Positions 8,468-15,422 of a stretch of 64,000 nt of DNA are shown here, piece after piece. Origin of the DNA: Verrucomicrobiota bacterium (lineage in GTDB: Bacteria > Verrucomicrobiota > Kiritimatiellia > JAKQHR01); the NCBI GenBank assembly GCA_029557905.1, contig JAKQHR010000053.1:1-64000 (forward strand), given 5' to 3'. Each line of letters begins with the position of its first letter. Positions within the stretch are counted from its first letter, which is position 1. The notes beneath the pieces are model-generated. The model made no database searches and was not told where the DNA came from. It saw only the letters and a list, made by a program, of their open reading frames with translations. The translations under genes and the position numbers were made by a program.

Positions 8468-9088
8468 TTATAAACCAGAAATAGTGGGCTTCACTTCTGT
8501 GAGGAATTTTTCAGTCAATACCGGCCACTCGGCGGTCATTTCCAGCCGATATTCCGTGTCTTCAGGACTCATTTTGCGGATCGTGAGAGATGAAACAGCT
8601 GCAAAAGGATTATTCTTTTCCAAAAGCTCCAGAAACTGCCTGATCTCATTGAAACTCCCACGCGCATCCACGAAGATTCCAAACGGTCTTAAGTGAAAAC
8701 CCGCGCGTGTCCCACCCATCCAGTTTTCTGCCGCAATGGTCCGCGTCTTCAACTGGGCGATATCAAGTTTAGCCTGCCGGGCGTCATCATAAATCTCAAG
8801 ATTCAGATGCATGAAAATATCCTCGGCCAGATACGCGCCGGCCTTTAACACCCGCACCAGCTTGCGGTCCAGCAGCTCTTCCTCCTTTGCCAGCACCAGC
8901 GAACGGTCAATGGTCTCCCGGGCAGGTGCAATTTTTCGAGCAAGTTGATCAATAGCGGCGACGGCGTCATCATAACTGCGCTTCAGCGGCAGCAGTCCTC
9001 CATTGAGAAGGGCCGTCAGCAGCGCCAGCGGACAAAGAAGCGCAGCCGCGATCCGCTGCCTGTATATCGTTTGGGCATCTTTCTTCAT
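8468..9088 (-). CDS. PilO/GspM-like type IV pilus inner-membrane protein
   Basis: A 206-residue protein with a cytoplasmic N-terminus, one membrane helix (about 12-32), a coiled-coil region (about 35-85) and a C-terminal alpha/beta domain, the layout of PilO/GspM. Such proteins join the PilN/GspL partner and the assembly platform to the outer-membrane secretin. Its ATG overlaps the stop of the PilN-like gene by 4 nt. Sequence identity to known PilO is not obvious by eye, so the call rests on architecture and neighbourhood: PilN-like gene upstream, minor pilins divergent. Confidence 0.6.
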   Translation of the reverse strand: MKKDAQTIYRQRIAAALLCPLALLTALLNGGLLPLKRSYDDAVAAIDQLARKIAPARETIDRSLVLAKEEELLDRKLVRVLKAGAYLAEDIFMHLNLEIYDDARQAKLDIAQLKTRTIAAENWMGGTRAGFHLRPFGIFVDARGSFNEIRQFLELLEKNNPFAAVSSLTIRKMSPEDTEYRLEMTAEWPVLTEKFLTEVKPTISGL

Positions 9089-9735
9089 GGATTGATCATT
9101 CTTATTCCGCCAGAGGCATAAAAATCGACAATTTTCCCTGCGGCCGGACCGGCATTCTCCTGTTCAGCATCGCGGTTGTCCTTAACCACGCCGCCGATAT
9201 TCACATAGGGAAAATATCTGCTGATTCCATGCGCAGTGCGCAGAGACCTCAACATGCCGGGAATCCGGGCTTCGTCCCATCCGGCGCCGCCAATGAAACT
9301 GGCCTGGAGCGTGTGCTCGCGGCCGATACGGGGCCGGGTGTGAAGCTGGTCCCCCTGTGGTGGAGAGAGGCTCTGCAGCTCCCCCTGCCCCCGGACTGTT
9401 AAAATTGAAATATCCGTCGGCATTTGCGTCTCAAGGGCCGTCAGCACTTCATTCCATACGATCCGAGCATTGTGCCACCCGCCAAGCTCCTCCAGCGTTT
9501 GTTTCTTGGCATCGAAACGCTGCTGCTGATCAAGGGCGGAAGCGCACGTATGCGCCATATTCCGCCATTCAGAACGCTGCTCCTCCAGCAGATTTCTTTT
9601 CCATGAGGAAAGAATCCCGTAGTAGATGAGTCCTATCAGCACCGGAATGCAGGTCGCGTACATAAAAACAGCCGCATAACGAACAGCACGCGGAAGCGGC
9701 TGATTGTCCGGCTCCTTTTTCAAACCATTTCTCAT
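9085..9735 (-). CDS. PilN/GspL-like type IV pilus assembly protein
   Basis: 216 residues: a cytoplasmic N-terminus, one membrane helix (about 22-45) and a periplasmic region with helical (QQRFDAKKQTLEEL) and ferredoxin-like parts containing WNEVLTALETQMP, the typical PilN segment. In the family it links cytoplasmic PilM to PilO. No PilM lies in this cluster; one is fused to another PilN-like domain at 39142-40815, so this pair may serve a separate apparatus. It is divergent from the minor-pilin operon across a 136-bp gap holding the sigma-54-type promoter of that operon. Confidence 0.6.
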   Translation of the reverse strand: MRNGLKKEPDNQPLPRAVRYAAVFMYATCIPVLIGLIYYGILSSWKRNLLEEQRSEWRNMAHTCASALDQQQRFDAKKQTLEELGGWHNARIVWNEVLTALETQMPTDISILTVRGQGELQSLSPPQGDQLHTRPRIGREHTLQASFIGGAGWDEARIPGMLRSLRTAHGISRYFPYVNIGGVVKDNRDAEQENAGPAAGKIVDFYASGGIRMINP

Positions 9736-9825
9736 GTGGACAATATGCCTGAGCGCGGGTGAAAACAGAAGCTTTTTTCTCCGGTTCCCTGAATGCGGCT
9801 TATATTATTTCTTTTTACTATGCAT

Positions 9826-9841
9826 TGGCATGAATTTTGCT
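9826..9841 (+). promoter_or_regulatory. Sigma-54 (RpoN) type promoter of the minor-pilin operon
   Basis: TGGCATGAATTTTGCT fits the sigma-54 consensus TGGCAYR-N4-TTGCW at every defined position, with the required GG/GC spacing. Transcription would begin near 9852, about 20 nt before the ATG at 9872. Sigma-54 control of pilin genes is known in several bacteria; use of this site here is inferred. Confidence 0.75.
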
Positions 9842-9871
9842 TATATTAAGTATGTCGGTATGGGGTACATT

Positions 9872-10339
9872 ATGAAAACAGCGGCACACAGACGAAAACA
9901 GGGTTACTCGCTGATGGAACTCATGGTGGTGATCGGCATTCTGGGGATCATCATGTCAGTTGCCGCCATGGATTACGTCAAAGGCATGCCCAAACGGAGA
10001 GTGCACGGCGCGGCCTTTGACATCGTGGTCAGGCTTCGACAGGCCCGGATGATGGCGGCCAGCGCCAATGCCCCCGCCGAGGTCAGCATTTCGGGGCGCA
10101 CCATCACCACGTGGGTCGACCGCGACGGGGACGGGGTTCGGGATGCAGGCGAGGAATCCAGCATGGAAATTGATCCTCTGGTGAATTTTTTCAACTATCC
10201 GAATTCGGGCACCTTCGACGCCCGCGGAATGTTTAATTCCCCGGGTTCGTATTTGTACATTTACATAAACGCTCCAAATGTGGTGGGGCAGACGGTTTAT
10301 GTGTTTCCCAGCGGGCATGTGGATCTCTACTATTACTGA
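9872..10339 (+). CDS. FimT/GspH-like minor pilin (prepilin)
   Basis: 155 residues starting at ATG 9872. A short positively charged leader ends in G followed by YSLMELMVVIGILGII: the prepilin peptidase site with Glu at +5 and a hydrophobic N-terminal helix. The globular part carries an acidic stretch (DRDGDGVRDAG). This is the GspH/FimT type, which primes assembly of pili or type II secretion pseudopili. The longer frame from 9704 is rejected because the promoter lies inside it. It is the first of four consecutive plus-strand pilin-like genes. Confidence 0.8.
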   Translation: MKTAAHRRKQGYSLMELMVVIGILGIIMSVAAMDYVKGMPKRRVHGAAFDIVVRLRQARMMAASANAPAEVSISGRTITTWVDRDGDGVRDAGEESSMEIDPLVNFFNYPNSGTFDARGMFNSPGSYLYIYINAPNVVGQTVYVFPSGHVDLYYY

Positions 10340-10363
10340 TATGACGAATGAAGGCGGTTTGAT

Positions 10364-10720
10364 GTGAAAAAATCATCAAAAAAAGGTTTTACGATTGTGG
10401 AGGTGGTGATCGCCCTTGCAATTTTCTCCATTGGGGTGATGGGCGTTTACGGGCTGGCGGCATGGCTGATTCAGGCCAATGATTTCAGCAACAGAATGAC
10501 CGCGGCCACTTCCATCGCACAGGGCAGACTCGAAGACATCCAGAACCAGTCTTTCCCGCTCATGGCCAGCGGTTCGGAAACCACCGCCGACAATTACACC
10601 GTCACCTGGACCGTGACCTCCATCAACGCCACATTAAAATCCATTCTCGTTGTCGTAACCTGGACGGACATCAAGGGCAAAACCCATAAAGTTGAATTAA
10701 GAACCATGTCGGACAGTTGA
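10364..10720 (+). CDS. PilV/GspI-like minor pilin
   Basis: A 118-residue prepilin with a Lys-rich leader and the cleavage region KKGFTIVEVVIALAIFSIG, including Glu at +5. The size and the AQGRLEDIQ segment after the helix match PilV/GspI minor pilins. The start is GTG 10364; the overlapping ATG at 10362 terminates at once. It lies 24 nt after the FimT-like gene and shares its operon. Confidence 0.78.
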   Translation: MKKSSKKGFTIVEVVIALAIFSIGVMGVYGLAAWLIQANDFSNRMTAATSIAQGRLEDIQNQSFPLMASGSETTADNYTVTWTVTSINATLKSILVVVTWTDIKGKTHKVELRTMSDS

Positions 10721-10737
10721 AGAGCAGAGGAAGAGCA

Positions 10738-11592
10738 ATGAACAACTTGAAACCAGAACTGAGCACGAAGGGCAAAGGTTTCACTCTCGTGGAAGTGATC
10801 GTGGCCTGCGCACTCAGCCTGATTCTGGTCACCGTGATGATCGCCGCGGCCGTCAACTATCAGCGGATTTTCAAAACGCAGAACTCCATCAACGACATGA
10901 CGCAGAACGTGCGGGCCGCGATGGATCTGGTTGCCCGCGACATGCGCACCGCCGGTTACGGGCTGGACGATTCCGCCAGCGCCAACATGGTTAACTGGAT
11001 CACCTGGGTCTCCGGGTTCAATGCCAATCCGCTGGTCGTCGACGGAGGGAGCGGACCGGATACCGTCTACATTGCCGGGGCCTTCACAGAACCCATCGGT
11101 TATCTGACCGCAGACGTGCCGATTGGCGGCACCGTGCTGGTTCTGGACGGAGGAGGTTCACAGGTAAATATGACGGACAAAAAAGTGATCTTTGTGGGCA
11201 GGCTGGAAACCGCCCGCGTAATCGGACTGGCGGGCAACACCCTGACCATCAGCACCCATCCATCAAGCGCAGCCGGACTCAGCTACAGTTATTCAGCCGG
11301 AGCGCCTGTGGAAGTGGTCTCTCTGCTCACCTATCAGGTCGTTGATAATCCGTCCCTGTATCCCTACGGGCCCCATTTGCAGCGCATAGACAGCACAACG
11401 CCATACGCATACGACTGGCAGCGAATAGCCGCCGGCAACATTGAGGACCTTCAGGTAACGGGAAACGGAGGCACCATGGAAATCGAGATCCAGGGGCGCA
11501 CATCAAAACCGGATGACGGATATACAGATCCGGATTACGGCGATCACTACAGGCGGTTCAGGCTCGAGACAACCATTCACAGAAGAAACTGA
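10738..11592 (+). CDS. PilW/GspJ-like minor pilin
   Basis: 284 residues from ATG 10738, which has a strong ribosome-binding site (AGAGGAAG). The leader ends in KGFTLVEVIVACALSLILV, a canonical prepilin processing site. DLVARDMRTAGYG is the typical PilW segment after the helix. A beta-rich domain of about 200 residues follows. Such proteins sit in the pilus tip complex. The stop is about 50 nt before the PilX-like gene. Confidence 0.8.
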   Translation: MNNLKPELSTKGKGFTLVEVIVACALSLILVTVMIAAAVNYQRIFKTQNSINDMTQNVRAAMDLVARDMRTAGYGLDDSASANMVNWITWVSGFNANPLVVDGGSGPDTVYIAGAFTEPIGYLTADVPIGGTVLVLDGGGSQVNMTDKKVIFVGRLETARVIGLAGNTLTISTHPSSAAGLSYSYSAGAPVEVVSLLTYQVVDNPSLYPYGPHLQRIDSTTPYAYDWQRIAAGNIEDLQVTGNGGTMEIEIQGRTSKPDDGYTDPDYGDHYRRFRLETTIHRRN

Positions 11593-11642
11593 TTGGGGTA
11601 TGGTAATGGCAGGGGCAGAGAGCCCCGGAAGGAAGGTGCGAA

Positions 11643-12863
11643 ATGAAGACGCGGAAAACAGAAAGTGCTGTTTTATCAAAGAAGGCCGGAGTTGCACTGT
11701 TTACAGTGCTGACTTTGCTGGCCACGCTGTCGCTGCTGGCTTCTTTCTCATACATGGTTATGAGGACGGACATGTCCATCAGCAACAATTACGTCAAGGC
11801 GACAAAGGCGTTCTATCAGACGGAGGCCGGAATTCATTATGTGCGCAATCAGATCGAGCAGCTTCTCAAATCCGGCGCCCCGCTGACTGTGGGCGAAAAC
11901 GCTGTTAACATCGAGCCCCCGGAGGGATTCACCTTTGATCCGGTGCACAGCTTCACCGTGCTGGATTCGCGGATGCAGTCCTTTCTCTATTCCGTCACCG
12001 GACATTCCGGCGACTCAAAAACGACCATTGAGGTCGTTGTGGCCAGGCGCCCGCTAATCATGTGCGGGCTGCTGGGAGAGAACAGCCTGCGGGTGCAACC
12101 CCAGTTTGACATCCTGAGCTTTGATTCACGGTTATTGGCAGGGCTGCCCGCCTTTGGGGACAGTTCCGGGGAGGCATCTGTCGGCTCGAACTATGATGTT
12201 ACACTGCAAAGCCATGTGGTACTGGACGGGAACGTTCTTCTTGGTGCCGCAGAGGACGGCACATGGGCTGTTTTCACGGGACATGGGGTCGGCGACTGGG
12301 AAACCGTTGAATTTGAACGATTTGATCCAGATCCCCTGGGCTCAATAGGCGGAAATCTGGCGGATCAGTTCACTGACGTTATTGCCAATAATGACAATGC
12401 GTCTGCTGATCCCCCCATCGTTGGGAACACGGTAAACTTGGGCCCCGGTGATACCCTTACACTGACCGCAGGAGACTACTATCTGACATCTATGGATATG
12501 GGTCCTAAAGGCGATTTGATCATAGACGCATCCGCCGGGCCGGTGAATATCTATCTTGACGGCGAGTGGTACATGGGTCCGAATGGAACTATTAATAATG
12601 GAGGACTGCCCACGGATTTGAGCATTTTTTCACGCTCGGATGAAAGAATCTGGATCCAGCCAAACAGCGGGTTTTCAGGGTTCATTTACGCCCCATTTTC
12701 CACTGACGTCTGGATGAAGCCTCACGGCGATGCCTATGGTGCTGTGTGGGCCAAGGATCTTCGCTTATTCCCTCAGGGATACTGGTTCATTGATGTGGCT
12801 CTGCTGGATAAATTTATGTCAGACGAACTGCATTTTGCATCCTGGAAAGAAATTCGCAGCTAA
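11643..12863 (+). CDS. PilX/GspK-like pilus protein with extended C-terminal domain
   Basis: A 406-residue protein beginning with a charged leader and a hydrophobic helix (GVALFTVLTLLATLSLLASFSYM) lacking a typical Glu at +5, as in PilX/GspK. The YQTEAGIHYVRNQ stretch is the normal PilX follow-on. From about residue 150 on it has a long beta-rich region unlike small PilX proteins (repeats such as NVLLG, NLGPGDTLTLTAGDYYL, DGEWYMGPNG), perhaps a beta-solenoid tip or adhesin domain. The ATG has a good ribosome-binding site (GGAAGG). Last gene of the pilin operon. Confidence 0.7.
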   Translation: MKTRKTESAVLSKKAGVALFTVLTLLATLSLLASFSYMVMRTDMSISNNYVKATKAFYQTEAGIHYVRNQIEQLLKSGAPLTVGENAVNIEPPEGFTFDPVHSFTVLDSRMQSFLYSVTGHSGDSKTTIEVVVARRPLIMCGLLGENSLRVQPQFDILSFDSRLLAGLPAFGDSSGEASVGSNYDVTLQSHVVLDGNVLLGAAEDGTWAVFTGHGVGDWETVEFERFDPDPLGSIGGNLADQFTDVIANNDNASADPPIVGNTVNLGPGDTLTLTAGDYYLTSMDMGPKGDLIIDASAGPVNIYLDGEWYMGPNGTINNGGLPTDLSIFSRSDERIWIQPNSGFSGFIYAPFSTDVWMKPHGDAYGAVWAKDLRLFPQGYWFIDVALLDKFMSDELHFASWKEIRS

Positions 12864-13095
12864 AAGACTTTCCGGATTGCTTCAATGGACGAGGACTTGC
12901 CTCCGTGCGCATGGATATTCTTGCGGACGACGGATCCCTTTGGATCTTGCTTCCCGTCAATCCACAAACATCAGGTTGCGCTTCAACTTCTCTGGCAGAC
13001 CAGAAAAACATTGAGCCCTCCGCAACATTTCCAGATCGCCACAGACTGAAATCATAGTGCCTGGGGCGGGCATCTGTGCTTCCCATGTTGCACAC
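12864..13095. other. Intergenic gap between PilX-like and beta-helix genes
   Basis: No terminator or promoter is evident. The plus strand contains a frame from about 12910 to 13054 (48 codons, beginning MDILADDGSLWILLP) that is open further upstream but lacks a ribosome-binding site at usable distance. I do not call it a gene. Confidence 0.4.
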
Positions 13096-15267
13096 CTATG
13101 GCAAATGCACGCCTATCCGGTAAATGCGTCCTTGAATATTATTGGTGTCGATCAGCGTCAGAGAACCGCCTGCATCCCCCGGTATGTCCGTTTGACCCGG
13201 CACCGGCTCCCAGGTGATGTCATAAGGATTGTCCTTGAATTCCAGGTCATAGAGCCGCGACGCTGAACATTCGACACTCATATTGCATGCAGAGCCATAG
13301 ACCACATTGGAAATATAAAAATATGATGTATCATCAGTTGGATCCCTGTTCGCAACATATTCATCACCGTTATCCAACATGTCACCGTCTGCGTTTCCCA
13401 GAGCCATCGTTATATTCAGAGGATTCATACTGTATTGAATATACCACCAGTCAGGGATCAAATCCCCATTTGAATCGGCCGTGGCGGGATCATACTCATA
13501 ACAGCCCATGTCATAATCGTTGGTCCCGTCATAGTTCCCGTCCTGAGGACAAAGTACGCCGTCAAGGTCAGGGCCGGCGGCGATACCAAAAACAGAATCA
13601 ATGCATGGCGAGCCGTAAAGCAACTGAAAGTTGGTTGCAACGGCATCCACAAAGCGGGGATCGTTTGTGATGTTGCCGATTCCAGGCAGCAGTGGCATAG
13701 AACAGTTGTAGCTGAAAACAGCATTGGCGTCATTCCTGTGCCAGTTGGAGACGGAAAAAGATGCATTGTTTGATAAAACAATGCTGCCGGCGATAAGGCC
13801 CCCCTCAAAGCAATACACCCCCCCCCCTAGGTTGGTGGTTGTATTCCCGATGATGGTGCAGTTGAACACCCGGCCTGTCACCTCTGTATAAATCCCGCCG
13901 CCGCCCGTACTCTCGGCATGGTTCCCCAGAAAACGAGAGTTCAATATTTCACTTCCCTGATACATATATGCGCCGCCGCCCAGAATCGATGCATGATTGT
14001 CTTCAACATGGCATCTCTGAACCGCCGCATCGTACAACAGACAGAGCCCACCTCCGTAGTCGCCCATGTTTGCAATTACAAAACTGTTACTGAGCAAAGC
14101 CCCGGTATTCTCCATACAAAGCCCGCCTCCAAAAAAGCTGGTATTTTCACTTATTGTGCTGTCCAGCACAGTCCCGCCATAATAAAGATATAAGCCCCCG
14201 CCGGCATTTGCAGCGTAATTGGTGATCACCAAGCAGTTTTTGATCTCCCCGCCGCTCTCAGCATACGCCCCTCCTCCGTCAGAAGAAGACGAGTTGTTTG
14301 AAACCGTGCAGTTGTCAGCCATGCCGCCGTAGTAAAAATATATTCCGCCGCCGTAGGCGGAACTGTTGCCGTAAACGAAGCAGTTGGTGAGCACCCCCCC
14401 GGTGTTTTCAAAGACAACTCCGCCGCCCCAGTCATTTGCCGGGTGGTTGAAAATCCGGCAGTCATCCGCGGTGCCCCCGTTCAGAAAGTAGAGTCCGCTC
14501 CCTCCGGACGCGTAGTTCTGCATGACATCACTGTCATGCAAAGTTCCGGCGTCCAGGAAAAAGGCCCCGCCGCCGCCCCAGACGGCCGCATTGCTGATGA
14601 CCACGCATTTGGAAACATATCCGCCGCTGGAGAAATACATCCCGGCGCCGTATGCGGACGTGTTCACCAGAAAGCTGCTGTTGTACAGTTCTCCGTCCCC
14701 GCGTATGAAAGCGCCTCCGCCATTCAGATCGGCCGCGCAGGCCTGCACAACGCAGTTGCTCATCAGGCCGCCATCCAGCAGCACGCCGCCGCCGCACTGA
14801 TCAATTTCCGGGGCCGATGAATTTTTCGTATGTCCACCGGTGAGGGTGAAACCGAGCAGCACACTCCCGGTGCCCACATAGGCTGCGCGCCGGCTGTCGT
14901 CGCTTCCGATGGGCCCCGCGCCCTGAATAGATGTCACGGCAGGCCCGTTCACACTCGAAACAGTGATCCCGTTGGTAAGGCAGACGCGGTTGGTCAGGGT
15001 GTGCCCGGGTGCGGCGGCCCCGGCGGAACTGTATGTCCCGTTGGTGACCCGGATCAGATCGCCCGGCGATGAAACATCAACGGCGTCCTGTATGTTCACC
15101 GCCGCGTTGGACCACACGGTATAAGGCGCCTGGGGTGTCGGGCAGCTGTCCCATACATAGCGGGTTTCCGCATGAAGCGGCAAAACAAGAAACAAGCTGA
15201 AAAGAAGAGTCCATACGATGCATTCCATGCCAGAGACCCCGCCTGCGCGATATGCAGTTTTTTTCAT
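13096..15267 (-). CDS. Secreted right-handed beta-helix protein, choice-of-anchor-Q/TSP3 type
   Basis: 723 residues. After a signal peptide (ending near LPLHA) come more than a dozen imperfect repeats of about 25 residues with the pattern GGG-x-Y/F-x5-GG-x3-N/D-C, for example GGGIYFYYGGMADNC, the rungs of a parallel beta-helix as in pectate lyase-like and polymorphic outer-membrane proteins. The C-terminal 170 residues carry a thrombospondin type 3-like stretch (DSNGDLIPDWW, NADGDMLDNGDEY) that probably binds calcium. Likely surface-exposed or secreted; ligand or enzyme activity unknown. Within the repeats lies a run of ten G on the coding strand (13818-13827) and one of seven (14394-14400). 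The ATG has a GGAAGG ribosome-binding site. Confidence 0.82.
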   Translation of the reverse strand: MKKTAYRAGGVSGMECIVWTLLFSLFLVLPLHAETRYVWDSCPTPQAPYTVWSNAAVNIQDAVDVSSPGDLIRVTNGTYSSAGAAAPGHTLTNRVCLTNGITVSSVNGPAVTSIQGAGPIGSDDSRRAAYVGTGSVLLGFTLTGGHTKNSSAPEIDQCGGGVLLDGGLMSNCVVQACAADLNGGGAFIRGDGELYNSSFLVNTSAYGAGMYFSSGGYVSKCVVISNAAVWGGGGAFFLDAGTLHDSDVMQNYASGGSGLYFLNGGTADDCRIFNHPANDWGGGVVFENTGGVLTNCFVYGNSSAYGGGIYFYYGGMADNCTVSNNSSSSDGGGAYAESGGEIKNCLVITNYAANAGGGLYLYYGGTVLDSTISENTSFFGGGLCMENTGALLSNSFVIANMGDYGGGLCLLYDAAVQRCHVEDNHASILGGGAYMYQGSEILNSRFLGNHAESTGGGGIYTEVTGRVFNCTIIGNTTTNLGGGVYCFEGGLIAGSIVLSNNASFSVSNWHRNDANAVFSYNCSMPLLPGIGNITNDPRFVDAVATNFQLLYGSPCIDSVFGIAAGPDLDGVLCPQDGNYDGTNDYDMGCYEYDPATADSNGDLIPDWWYIQYSMNPLNITMALGNADGDMLDNGDEYVANRDPTDDTSYFYISNVVYGSACNMSVECSASRLYDLEFKDNPYDITWEPVPGQTDIPGDAGGSLTLIDTNNIQGRIYRIGVHLP

Positions 15268-15329
15268 AATCCAACCGCCTTCCCAAAAGTCCTGCCCAAA
15301 GGTGTCATACTGTGAAACATACCATAATC

Positions 15330-15348
15330 CCGCCTAAAATATAGGCGG
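15330..15348. promoter_or_regulatory. Perfect palindrome in a divergent promoter region
   Basis: CCGCCTA, five bases, TAGGCGG lies midway between the divergent beta-helix and TMTC-like genes. It could be an operator for either, or a hairpin in the leader of the minus-strand gene. Confidence 0.45.
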
Positions 15349-15374
15349 ATTTCTGCACAAAATACACATTTGCA

Positions 15375-15403
15375 TTGTTGTCACCACGCGCGTTGCCTAT
15401 ATT
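15375..15403 (+). promoter_or_regulatory. Sigma-70 type promoter of the TMTC-like gene
   Basis: TTGTTG (15375-15380), a 17-nt spacer and TATATT (15398-15403) place a start about 13 nt before the ATG at 15423. Judged by eye only. Confidence 0.45.
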
Positions 15404-15422
15404 GTCGTAAAACCCGGCATTC

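Noticed and set aside
9704-9871. N-terminal extension of the FimT-like gene from 9704
   Set aside because: It would place the sigma-54 promoter inside the coding region and put 56 residues before a normal prepilin leader beginning at ATG 9872.
12814-13095. Minus-strand frame continuing directly after the TAG stop of the beta-helix gene, suggesting readthrough
   Set aside because: The continuation lacks the repeat pattern or any recognisable domain, begins with GTG immediately after TAG and overlaps the PilX-like gene end; no readthrough context was seen.
13096-15267. Regular short repeats suggestive of a CRISPR array
   Set aside because: The repeats are imperfect, in frame, and encode beta-helix rungs; there are no identical direct repeats with unique spacers.
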